Part shown: positions 24,101-33,822 of the stretch, in pieces
How the letters are laid out: each line of letters opens with the position of its first letter
How positions within the stretch are numbered: the first letter of the stretch is position 1
Source: Poteriospumella lacustris
Lineage: Eukaryota; Sar; Chrysophyceae; Chromulinales; Dinobryaceae
DNA length: 45,201 bases
Assembly: GCA_008000375.1 (NCBI GenBank)
Contig: SMOI01000260.1
Location: 1-45,201 of the forward strand
Reading direction: 5' to 3'
The notes under the pieces: model-generated
Seen by the model: only the letters and a program-made list of their open reading frames with translations
What the model was told of the DNA's origin: nothing
Database searches by the model: none
Translations under genes and position numbers: made by a program

Positions 24101-26409
24101 GCGTCCACCTCGCGCTCGACGAAGAGGTCGTTGGCCACGGCCTTGGCCGCGCCCAGCTTCACGAGCAGCAGGCAGAAGGCGCAGTCGGCGCGGTCGAGGC
24201 CCCGCTGCCGACACACGACGCGCAGCGCCTCGCACAGCGCGCGCGCGAAGGACTCGTCGCCGCCGAGCGGTAGCGGCTGGAAGCCCTCGTCCTCCGGCGG
24301 CGGCTGCGTCGGGTCGACGCTCTCGGCCGCGGCCTGCAGCGGCGCGCCGCTGAGGAAGGGCAGCAGGCGCTCGTAGACGTACTTCGCGTCGACGGCGACG
24401 CCGGCGCAGCAGTGCGGCCGGAAGAACGCGAACCAGAACACGGTGTTCTGCAGGCGCTCGGCCAGCACGCGGCGCAGCTCGAAGACCGTGCGGCGCAGCG
24501 GCGTGCCGTAGACGTTGCACACGGCCGGCGCGTGGTAGTCGATGCCGCCGCCGGCCGCCGCGCTCGTGTTGACGACGGTGACGCTGTAGCCGTCGTCCGC
24601 GTCGCTCGTGCGGCGCACGACGAGCAGCAGCGCGTGCGCCGCGTCGTCGGGCGCCGTCCAGCACAGCGGCAGGATGATCGACGTGCCCACGCGCAGCGAG
24701 CGCACTTTGCCGGTGAACGACACGAGGAACGTGTAGAAGCGCAGCGAGTCCTCCGCGCGCTCCGGCAGCTGGCGACACGTGTCGGCGAAGTCGCGCAGGC
24801 AGTCGGCCATCTCGACGACGGCCCCGCGCACCGCGGCGTTGTCCGTGTCGCGCTCGCGGTCGACGTAGCGCATCGCCTCGAAGAGCCCGTCGGCGGTGGA
24901 GCGGAAGCGCGTCATCGCCGACACCGCCGCCAGCGACGCGCCCAGCTCCGCTTTGTACGCGTCGGCGAACAGGTCGAGCACGAACGGGAAGCGCCACATC
25001 GCGCTGCCGCTCGTCTCCATGAACTGCTTGCAGGCGTAGCGGTCGCCCTGCAGCCCCACCGCGCGGCACGACTCGGGCAGCGTCGCGGCGGCGTCCGCGT
25101 CGCCGAGCGGCGCGACGGCCGCGTGCTGCGTCAAATTGGCGCTGCGCCGCTCGGGCGGCGGCGGCCGCGGCTTCAGCGTCGAGGCCGCCGCCGCAGCGGT
25201 CGCCGAGGAGGCGGCGGTCGGCGACGCGAAGGTGCCCGACGCGCGCGCCGCGGCAGTCGGCGCAGCCGCAGCGGTCGCGGGGGCGCGCTCGTCGCCGCGG
25301 TGGACGGCGCGGAGGACGCCGCGCCGCGCAGCTCGACGTAGTTGCTGGGGAAGTAGCCGGGGCCGGCGGCCTTGCCCTGCACGCGGCCGTACCACCAGTC
25401 GCGGTCCTTCGTGTTCAGCACCTGCAGCACGTCGCCCTTTTCGATCGAAATCTCCGTCGCGCCGCTCGCCGCGCGGCTGAACTTCGCCACGGCGATGGCC
25501 ACCGGCTCCGGCTCGGCGGGGCGCGGCGCCGGCGTCGCGACTGTCGCAGCGGAGGCGACGGGGACGGCGACGGTGACCGCGGTGAACGTCGCAGCCGCAG
25601 CGGTCGGCGCGGCGACGGGCGCCACCGCCGCAGCGGCCGGCTGCAGCGGCTGCGTCACGTCGAGGTCGTCGAAGAACGACGAAAGGTCCTTTTTCTGCGC
25701 CGTAGGCGCCGCAGAGGCGGTGGGCATCGCAGCGGCGGTGGGCGTCGCAGCGGCGAGCGGCGTCGCAGTGGCGGCCAGCGACGGCGTCAGCGCCGACGGC
25801 AGCGGCGCCGTCGCGTCCGGCTCGAGGAACTGCACGTAGTCGGTGGGGAAGGCGCCCGCGGGGCCCTTCGACCAGCCCTTCGGCGGGCCGCGCGTGACGA
25901 CGTCGATGACGGCGCCGGCCTGCAGCCGCATCTCGTTGGGCCCGCCGCCGGCGAAGTCGAACAGCACCTTCGCGCGCAGCTTCGCGGCGGAGGCGCCGGC
26001 GACTGGCAGCGCCGAGGTCGCCGGTGCGGCGAAGGGGGCGGAGGACGCGGGTGCACTGCTGAGGCCGGCGAACAGATTCGCGTTGGCGGCCGCGTTGGCG
26101 GTGGCGGTGGCGGCCGTGGCGACGGCGGCGGTGGCGACGGGCGGCGCGGCGGCCTCCTCGATGCGCTGGATGTAGTCCGTCGGGTAGTAGCCCGTCTTCC
26201 CTGTGGCGACAGCCGCAAAGGGCCAGTCAGTGTCGTGCTCGCCGAAGATACGCGGCGGATTGGCGCTCACCTGTGACGTCGATGGCCTTCGACCAGCCGC
26301 CCTTCGCGCCCTGCGACACGATGGTCACGATCTGGCCGGCTTTGAGGTTGATTTGGTTATCCGCCTGGGACTGGAAGTCATACAGTACTTTTCCGCGCTG
26401 GTTCGACAT
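12163..26409 (-). CDS. giant SH3 / DUF3638-DUF3645 ATPase / EF-hand / VPS62-like protein
   Basis: Five exons: 26409-26271, 26200-18211, 18079-16891, 16788-16686 and 16585-12163. All joins keep phase. The coding length is divisible by three only if one base missing from the G run at 25279-25283 is restored, giving about 4,614 residues. Three SH3 domains open the protein (KVLYDFQSQADNQINLKAG, KVLFDFAGGGPNEMRLQAG, and FSRAASGATEISIEKGDVL with DWWYGR). Near residue 2870 is the DUF3638 core QMIMGAGKTTVVGPLLAML, a P-loop with the family's altered first glycine. Near 3540-3650 is the DUF3645 and helicase-C-like part (FLDEYDRQMVLL, DHVHTTGMDIKQA, FRMRGIGKGQ). A glutamine/glutamate coil (about 3866), a good EF-hand (DVDDDGLLSPDD, about 4053), a degenerate EF-hand and a VPS62/DUF946-like end (WQAVAPEGFAALGMYVTTTE) follow. 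Fungal DUF3638 proteins are often database-labelled ubiquitin hydrolases; I see no protease motif. The role is unknown. Confidence 0.85.
14335..14415. repeat. CTCCTG/CTCCTT hexamer run coding for Gln-Glu and Lys-Glu
   Basis: Low-complexity hexanucleotide run inside the last exon of the giant gene, giving an EQEQEQ then EKEKE segment, likely a charged single helix or coiled coil. Confidence 0.8.
16586..16685 (-). repeat. intron 4 of giant gene, TGTGTCTC-rich
   Basis: 100 bp intron starting GTACGTGTCGCGC and ending GGCGCAG. Almost all of it is TGTGTCTC, TGTGTCGC and CACCGCTGC units, with an internal duplication of about 30 bp. Confidence 0.85.
16789..16890 (-). repeat. intron 3 of giant gene, TGTGTCTC-rich
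   Basis: 102 bp intron with the same GTACGTGTCGCGC start and the same TGTGTCTCACC / TGTGTCGCGCC units as the neighbouring introns. The acceptor is GGCGGCAG. Confidence 0.85.
18080..18210 (-). repeat. intron 2 of giant gene, TGTGTCTC-rich
   Basis: 131 bp intron beginning GTACGTGTCCCGCC and ending TGTGTCGCAG, built of the same TGTGTCGT / TGTGTCTC units, with an intron-internal CTGTGTCGCGC. Confidence 0.85.
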
Positions 26410-27078
26410 GGAAGAGAGTGTATGCGGCGGGTTACGTCACTGCGTCGTCTCGGGGGAGCTGGCCGTTAGGAGAACTGAGGTCTGGGTCTGAGGTGGGTGC
26501 GCCCTACGCTAAGAGGTTCGATTGGTGGTCCAGTGTCTGCTCTGACGGAAGGTCCTAGCAGCAGACGCTCGTGAAATGTTGTGAACGACGCCGAAGGAGC
26601 CGCCCAGCGACGCGCAGCGACGGCGCCGTCGGCGGCGGCGGATCTTTGCCCGACGACGGCCGCGATCTGTGCCGAAGGCAGTGCACCTACTGCGATTTGA
26701 CCTGTGGGCTTTGTACATATCCTGACGGCGTTGAAGCGGTACGCCGTTGTCTCTCAAAGCCGCCCTACTGCAGCAGCTTCAAACGCAAAAATGTCCCATG
26801 GCACTCCCTGCGGCGTCGGCGGCGTCGGCGGCGTCGGCGCCCGCGTCGCCGTGTGCGACGAAGGCGGCGTTATGACAGTATTTACAGCAGACGGCAGTGA
26901 CACTGCCGCCAAAGAAACGAGCGGCGCGGCCGCATAAACTAAAACGCGGGGGAAAGTGGGCCGCAGCGGCGGCGGGGCGGACAGATGAGGCGCCGGGCGG
27001 CGGCGGCGGCGGCGGCGGCGGCGGACACGGGCGAAAGCAAACGGAGAGGGGAGGGCGTGCACGGGGATATACAGGGCG
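26410..27078. other. intergenic region
   Basis: No gene recognised. It is the 5' flank of the giant gene and the 3' flank of the CDPK. A GGCGTC run (26811-26845) and a GGC run (about 26997-27025) make spurious open frames here. Confidence 0.5.
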
Positions 27079-30000
27079 CTACGCGTGGGCGGCGGCGGGG
27101 CCGTTGTGGGAGGAGGACACCATGCGCTTGAGGTTGGCGAGGAACGAGGGCGACGCCATCGGCACGGACATGTCCTGCGACGGTCACGCGGCGGAGCGAC
27201 AGAGCGACAGAGCGACAGAGCGACAGCGGCGGAGGGTGAGACGCGGCGGGGCGGCGAGCGGCGGCAGAGGCGAGCGGCGGGACGTACCGTGGACGACGTG
27301 CTGTCGAGGTCGCGCTGGCTGCGCGCCGAGAAGGACACGCCGCGCGAGCCGAGGCGCGACAGGGGCGGCGGCACGGGCTCCGCGTCCGCGCGCTCTTCGT
27401 AGTCTACAGGCGACGAGGCGGACAACGGCGACGTGAGGCGCGGGGGGGGGGGCGAGGCGAAGGGGCGCGGGGGGGGGGACTTACGTGCGAGGGCCTCGCC
27501 GTCGCTGTTGTCGGCGGCGAGGTACTTGCTGCTGACGTCGCGTTTGAAGGAGCCGGCGAACTTGCTGCCGAGGCGCGCGAGCTTCGGCGTGCCCATCGGG
27601 CCCGGCGGCGAGGCGGGCGCCAGCGGGTCGAGGTCGTAGCGGTACGGCGGCACCGCCTCGCCCGGCTGCCGCTGCGAGCTGCTGCGCGAGGACCGCGCCG
27701 ACGCGTGCGCCGGGGCGAAGCCGCCGAGAGGCCCCGGCAGCTCGCAGGCGGACGGCTCGTCGAGCGCGCAGATGTCGTCGCCGACGCCGCTGCGGCTGGC
27801 CGCCAGGAGACCCTGCGGCGCCGGCCGACTCGACGTCGAGGCGATGGAGCTGCGCCGGCCGTCGGCGTCGCTGTGGCTGGCCTCCTCCGGCGACGTGAAG
27901 TACACCTGCGTCTCCTTCACGCTGCGCAGCGCCTGTTGCTGCGGCGGCGCCAGCTGCTGCGGCGGCTGCGTCGTCGGCGGCGGCGCCGTGGACAGCGGCG
28001 GCAGTCGGCGACCCGACAGCGGCGCGCCGGGGCCGAAGAGCTGCGCGACGGCCTGCGCGCCGAAGCTGCTCGTGGAGCTCTGCTCGTCGCGACTGGAGGG
28101 CGCGTCGTCGGCGTCGGTGCTGGCCGCGCGCAGCGCGTCGGGCACGTGGAGGTCGTCGGAGACCGGTGCCATCGCCAGCGAGCCGCTGTTGCCGCGCAGC
28201 GTCTCGAGGCGCAGCGACGCGGGTCGCGGGCTGCGCTCGGCGTCGTCGTCGAGCACGGCCTTCTGGCTGCGCGCCAACATGCCCTTGTACTGCGGCAGCG
28301 GCGAGCCGAGGCTCGCGCGGCTCAGGTCGTCCTCGTCCTCGCCGAACGCCTGCGCCTCGTCCGCAGCCGCAGCCGCAGCCGCAGCCGCTGGCGCTACGAG
28401 TCGCGCGTCGACGGTAGCGGTGGCCTCCGCGGCGGGCGCGCCCACCGACAGGCGACGGCGGCTCTCGCCGCGGCCGCTGAGGGCGGCCGGCGCGTCGTTG
28501 GCGTCGGTCGAGTCGGCGCGCAGCGGCCGCAGCGAACTGACGCGGCCCGACGAGCCGGTGACGGCCGACGACTCCTCGACGATGGTGCGCGTGCCGCGGA
28601 ACGACTGGCGCGGCAGATTGCGCAGCGACGCCTGCCGCGGCGGCGGCGCGGCGGCGGGCGGCCCCGACGACGACGCGCGGCGCATGCTGCCCGCCTGGCT
28701 GTCGGCGTCGGTCGCCGCGAACGTGTTGCTGCCCTTGAAGGACAGGCCGCCGAAGCCGCGCACGCTCGAATCGGCGTTCGGCCGGCGCGAGAAGCGGTCG
28801 GAGGTGTGGAAGTAGCCCGAGGAGACTTTGCCCAGCGCGGGCGCGGCCGCGAGGCCCGAGTCGCTGCGGCTGCTGCGCGTCATGGCCTTCGGCTGGCTGC
28901 CGTCGGCGAAGAGCGCGGGGTCCATGCCGGTCATGGCCCAGACGAACTCGGAGTGGGAGATGGTGCCGTCGTTGTCCTTGTCGACCTGCGCGAAGATCGT
29001 CTCGAGGCGCTGCTCGACGAGGTCGTCGAGGTAGTCGCCCGTGTTGCTCAGCGGCCGCGAGCTCAGCTGCAGCAGGTCGCTGGCCTTTTCGTTCGAGTTC
29101 TCCAGCTGCTGCTGCAGCATCTGCTTGACGACCTTGCGCATCTCGTCGCGCGTGATGAAGCCGTTGCCGTCCTCGTCGAGCAGGCGGAACGCCTTGTTCA
29201 GCTCTTCGATGTCCACGTCGCGCGGGTCCAGCGTCGCGACGAGGAACTCGGTGTACGAGATCTGCTGGTTCTTGTCGATGTCGACGATGTCGAAGAGGCG
29301 CTCGACGTCCTCGTGCGACAGCTCCGGCGCCAGGCGGCCCAGCGCGCCGTGGAACTCCTTGCGCGACAAGCCGCCCGAGTTGTCCACGTCGAAGCTCTGG
29401 AACACGGCGCGCAGGTCCGTCGCGGCGCGCGAGGGGATGCCGAAGACGAGGGCGACCATGCCGGCGCGCTGGAAGTCGTTGTGATCGGTCGTCTGCTTCA
29501 GCTTGTTCACCGCGCGCGCGCCCTTCTCCGTGGCGAGCATTTTGCTCTGGTTGGCCAGCACCTGGCTGTCCTTCAGCCACGGCGAGTCCAGCGCCTCGTG
29601 CGAGTGCAGCCGGTGGCGGTAGTCCGGGTTCAGCAGCGCCTTGACGAAGTTGACGGCCTGGCGCGACACCTGCTGCCACTGCTTGTGGTTGAAGTGGTAG
29701 CGGCCCGCGAGGATGTTCGTGATCATCGCCGCTTTGCCCGCGTCGGACAGCGGCCCGCCCACGTCGATGGCTTCGAAGGGCCGGCGGCCGCACAGCATGA
29801 TGTACAGGACGACGCCGCAGGACCACACGTCGCAGCGCTGGTCGTAGTGCTCGCGGATCACCTCGGGCGCCGTCGTGTACGGCGTCCCGCACTTCGTCTT
29901 CATCGGCAGCGCGCCGATGAAGCGTGAGCCGTAGCCGAAGTCGATCAGCTTCAGCTGCGCGTGGCGATCGATGGTGCTGTCGATGAGGATGTTCTGCAGC

Positions 30001-30506
30001 TTGATGTCGCGGTGCGCGATGCCGCGGCTGTGGATGTGCGCCACGGCCGACAGCAGCTGGCGACACAGCCGCTTTGCCCACTCCTCGTCGACGCACTTGT
30101 TCGGCTGGCGCGACAGCAGGTTGCCCAGGTGCCCACCGAGGCAGAGCTCCATCACGAAGTACATGTGTGTGGGGGAGTCGTACACGCTGAAGAGGCGCAC
30201 GATGTTGGCGTGGTCCACGTCCTTCATCAGCTTCAACTCTCGGTCCAGCCGCCCGCGCTCCGCGGTGGACTTGTTGATGATCTTGATGGCATATTGCCCG
30301 CGGGTCTGTTTCTGCTCGCCCACAACAACGACGCCGCAACCACCTTTGCCGAGCTCGTGCTCGCGATCCAAGTAGAAGTCGTCTTCGATGTTGGTGTTGT
30401 AGGACCTCACCAAGTTGCCACGAATCGACGCGGTGGGTCTCCTGACTGGGCCCTGTCGACTGATGTCGGCAGGCCGCCCGCATGAGAAGATGTACTGCCA
30501 CCACAT
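27079..30506 (-). CDS. calcium-dependent protein kinase (CDPK) with long C-terminal tail
   Basis: Three exons, 30506-27485, 27403-27288 and 27174-27079. The spliced length is an exact multiple of three, giving 1,077 residues. The start is the first in-frame ATG; only a GTG lies further up. The kinase domain (about 49-311) has GKGGCGVV, K75 in YAIKII, HRDIKLQN (D167), DFG (D189) and the GTPYTTAPE activation end. A junction helix follows, then four complete EF-hand loops: DVDNSGGLSRKE (373), DIDKNQQISYTE (409), DEDGNGFITRDE (444) and DKDNDGTISHSE (509). This is the canonical CDPK order, in which calcium releases autoinhibition. Unusual is a tail of about 550 residues, rich in Ser, Pro and Ala with many RxxS-type sites and predicted to be disordered. 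No N-terminal glycine for myristoylation is present. Confidence 0.92.
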
Positions 30507-30827
30507 CGAAATAAAAGTGAAGTGTTCACGACTGCAGCGTCCCCGGCGGCGGTCGCAGCGAACGCAAAAATAAAAATGAAAAAAATTCCAAAAAATAAGA
30601 AAACCTCGAAACCTAAGCGTAAGGAGACAGTCAAATATTTCTAGCTCCACGGGGGTGCGATTGAGTGCTCGAGACCGTGGCTATCGTCGAAACTAATTGC
30701 TCGCGGTCAACGCAAAGTGGTGCTAAGGCGGCTCAGGCGGCAGCCCCGCCACCGCAGGGGCGCCTCTCTGCGCCCCTTCGCTCTACATCGTCCGTCCGTT
30801 CGTCTGTTTCACTGCTTCTCGCCACAT

Positions 30828-30867
<40 letters not shown>

Positions 30868-32085
30868 CAGCGACGGAGTCTGTGCGTCGTACGCCACGAC
30901 GACGACGACGTTTCCCAGCGAACCCAAATCGCCCATCCCAGACTGCGTGTCAGTCCAATCTCGCGCTTTCTCGGCCGGCGTAACGTCCATTCGGACTATT
31001 TTGGGACGAACATTGTTCAAAGTGCTTCCGTATGAGTGTGAAAGCCAATAATTTGATGCAGTTCAGACGGATTTTGGGACTGTCGTGTTTCTGAAGCCGG
31101 CAACGACGGGAGGCTCGAATCTGTCGGTCAGTTATCGCAGTTATTTCTCCTTATTACACACGCAATTGCTTCGCTAAGTGTGTAACGTTTACGAATCGGT
31201 ATTAATAAACGTCTTAGATTGATAATTGTGTGAAAAAGCGTGGGGATTAGTTCGACGGAGAGGTTCAAAAATCGGCCAGAAGCCGTCCGCATCGTTCGAG
31301 GACCTATTCGCAGACGCGACTGAAAACCACCAAATTGCGTTAGAAAAATTTAGAAAAACATACTCGCGTGTAGAGTACACATATGCTTACCGATAACATT
31401 GAGAACTGTTTGTTTCTACGACAGCTATGTGGAGTTACACGAGAAAGTTATGCGATAATTTTGCAGATGAAAACATTTCGCCATGGAGAACGGCCAGAAC
31501 TCCCGATCCACCTGTCAGAAACGGGTGATCCAACAGTAGTCGGGCTTCTTGTGAACAACCACATCGATGTAACGCTTTTTCCCGCTTGGGCTCAAGAAAA
31601 CAGGTCCAAAATGTGGTCGAAAACGTCACGTCGGCGGGGTCGGTGCCTACTACGACCAGCGGATAACCGAGGGCGCCCAGCCGCTTCCCATGCCGCTGAT
31701 GACGGTGATACGGTGAAGGACGCACCATCAATGGCAGGCAACAACGCGACATCGGAGAGTGGCGTGCGTCGCCGCTGCGCCTCGAGGTGTCTGCTGCCGA
31801 CTGCCGCCGCTCGCCAATCGCCGCCGCATCGGACGCAACTCTCTGTAAACAGCAACAACCGCTGCGACGACGCTTCACACGGCAGTCGACAGTACCGACA
31901 GCGGTGCGGATGGTGGCAGCGGCGGCAAAGGCAGTGAGAGAGGTCTGCGGCGTGCGAGCGTGTGCTCTACGCGGTCGGTAGTGTCGAATACTGATGGGGA
32001 GTTAACGTGTTACTGTGACGGAGACAGGTCCGCGGACGGACGGTGCGGGGAGACATTGTCGCCTCGCTGGGCGAGTGCGATGCGG
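30507..32085. other. long AT-richer intergenic region
   Basis: No gene I can support. An ATG-started frame at 31383-31937 is open but has no recognisable domain and turns into arginine/cysteine-rich low complexity. It is therefore not called. Composition around 31050-31600 is much more AT-rich than the genes on either side. Confidence 0.4.
30828..30867. repeat. CGACGG hexanucleotide microsatellite
   Basis: About six and a half perfect CGACGG units upstream of the CDPK gene. Confidence 0.9.
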
Positions 32086-33377
32086 CTACCGCTGGGCGAA
32101 TGCGACGGGCTCCAGCAGTCGCTTGGCGCTCTGCACAGGCGACGACGGTTCGTGAGACCGACGACGACAACGACGCGGGCACAGCGCGGGCGCTTACCTC
32201 GAAGGACACGAAGCCCACGGCCGAGCTCGCTACGGCCTTCAGCAGCGTCGGCACCATCCCCTACGTGAACAACAGCGCGTCAGGCAACGGAGATGCGGGC
32301 AGGGCGCGACGCGGAGACGCCAGCGCAGCGGGCCACACACCTTGTAGAAGGACCGCAAGCCCTCGCGACGCCACACGCCGACGAAACAGTCGAGCAGACT
32401 GGCGTACGCCAGCGGCCCGTCGCCCACCGAGTGGCGCAGCGTGCTCTCCAAGATCGACGCCTGCATGCGGCGCTTCATCGTGTCCTGCGCCACACGAGAC
32501 AGCGCTGAGCGGGCGAGCGGGGCGGCGGGGCGGGCGGGCGAGCGGCGAGCCTTACCAGAGGGTAGAACGTGAGCTTCGCGAGGCCGCCGGCTGCGGCACC
32601 CGCGAGACCCTCCGTCGACAGCAGCTGCCAGACGGAGGCGGCGCGGTCGTCGCGGCCGTCGCGGGCCACCAGCGGCGCGAGCAGCGCCTTGGCCCGCGCG
32701 TAGAGGAAGAAGTTGAGGCCCATGTACGGCGCCACGCCGAGGACCGCCGCAGAGAGGCCGGTGTAGAACGCTGCTCCGACAGACGACGACGAGGTGAGCG
32801 CGGTCGCGTGTGCGGGGCAGGCGCGGGGCGGGCACTGGGCACGTACCTGAGACGCCGCGGCGGTCGACGGCGCTGCGGACGAAGGCGCGCATCGACGTGT
32901 ACGGCGTCACCTGTCCCTGCACGACGAACTGCGTGCGGATGATGTCGAAGGGATACGTCACGAGCGTCGCCGTCGAAGCTGCAGCAGGCGACGTGAGCGG
33001 CGCGGTCGCGGCCAATGGCGAAGCGACTTACCAGCGACGGCGCCGGAGAGCAGCGCGGCGGGAAAGTGCTCGTCGAGTCGCCGCAGGGCGGCGCTGGATT
33101 GCAGAGCGTCGAAGACGCCAAACTGCACGAAGGAGTAGCTCATCCACAGGCACAGGCCGGGCACCGTTCCCTTCCACAGCGCGAGGACGCCTTCCTCTGC
33201 GACGAGGCCCCGCACGAGCGTCAACAGCGACGGGTTCGGGTCGTTGCCGTGCTGCCAATGGAGTTGATTGCGAATCTTCAGCGTGTCTAGCGGGCCGGTC
33301 ACCAAGCGAGTGACGAAGCCGGAAAAGGCTCCTGCCAGGGCCGGCGTCCACACCGAGTCGGCCTGTTGCGCTGGCAT
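32086..33377 (-). CDS. mitochondrial carrier (SLC25), probably thiamine pyrophosphate type
   Basis: Six exons: 33377-33032, 32978-32847, 32770-32556, 32484-32341, 32260-32198 and 32130-32086, with introns of 53-80 bp. The sum is an exact multiple of three, giving 314 residues. Exon 3 could instead begin at the earlier AG (one extra alanine). The three carrier repeats are visible: GPLDTLKIRNQLH, YPFDIIRTQFVVQG and, across an intron, YPLDTMKRRMQ. Each is followed by an acidic/glycine box such as EEGVLALWKGTVPG and REGLRSFYKGMVPTLLK. Helix-1 ALAGAFSGFVTRLVTGPLD and the third-repeat MKRRMQ with a short insertion resemble the yeast TPC1/human SLC25A19 group, but substrate specificity is an inference. 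Located in the inner mitochondrial membrane. The open frame continues upstream through a minisatellite that I take as 5' UTR. Confidence 0.9.
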
Positions 33378-33822
33378 TTGGGCGCGGACTCTGCGGGAGA
33401 CAATCGCGGAGCGAGAAGCGCCGAGCTTAAGCAAATGACTGCTGCCTCTCGACTCTCGACTGATCGTCGCTCGCCGATCGTCGACCAACGACGAGGGCGA
33501 CGAGGGCGACGAGGGCGACGAGGGCGACGAGGGCGACGAGGGCGACGAGGGCGACGAGGGCGACGAGGGCGACGAGGGCGACGACGGCGACGGTCGCGGG
33601 GAGGTCGCCTGGACGGACTTAATATCGCACAAAGAGCCATTATAAGATGGATTCACGGTGATATTGATGTACATAGGACCGTTCAAACCGATCGCCGGCG
33701 CAGCGATCGACGATCGACTCGCCGCGCCAAGTGAACTGGGTCCAGCCCTGCAGAGCACAATCCAATCGGCTCTTTGATCACAGTCTCCTCACCGTTTACG
33801 GTACGTTGAAGCGGTTGTGCGA
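33378..33822. other. intergenic region between divergent genes
   Basis: Holds the promoters of the carrier and the glycosyltransferase gene and a ten-copy 9 bp minisatellite. No further gene seen. Confidence 0.5.
33490..33579. repeat. GACGAGGGC minisatellite, ten copies
   Basis: Ten perfect head-to-tail copies of a 9 bp unit upstream of the carrier gene. The same unit occurs five times inside a coding exon at 36375-36419. Confidence 0.95.

Noticed and set aside
18115-24273. 2,052-codon open frame on the plus strand opposite the giant gene
   Set aside because: Composed of Arg/Ala/His/Val-rich nonsense typical of the antisense of GC-rich coding DNA; the opposite strand has clear conserved domains.
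30665-31051. 128-codon plus-strand frame upstream of the CDPK
   Set aside because: Starts at GTG, includes a hexanucleotide microsatellite, and has no domain.
31383-31937. ATG-started 184-codon plus-strand frame
   Set aside because: No recognisable domain, second half is low-complexity, and there are no splice or homology clues. Left as intergenic.
33490-33579. CRISPR-like array
   Set aside because: Units are directly adjacent without spacers, in a eukaryotic context: a minisatellite.
33378-33758. N-terminal extension of the mitochondrial carrier through the 9 bp repeat
   Set aside because: Would add a Ser-Pro repeat before the conserved first helix. The ATG at 33377 fits carrier N-termini, so the repeat is treated as 5' UTR.
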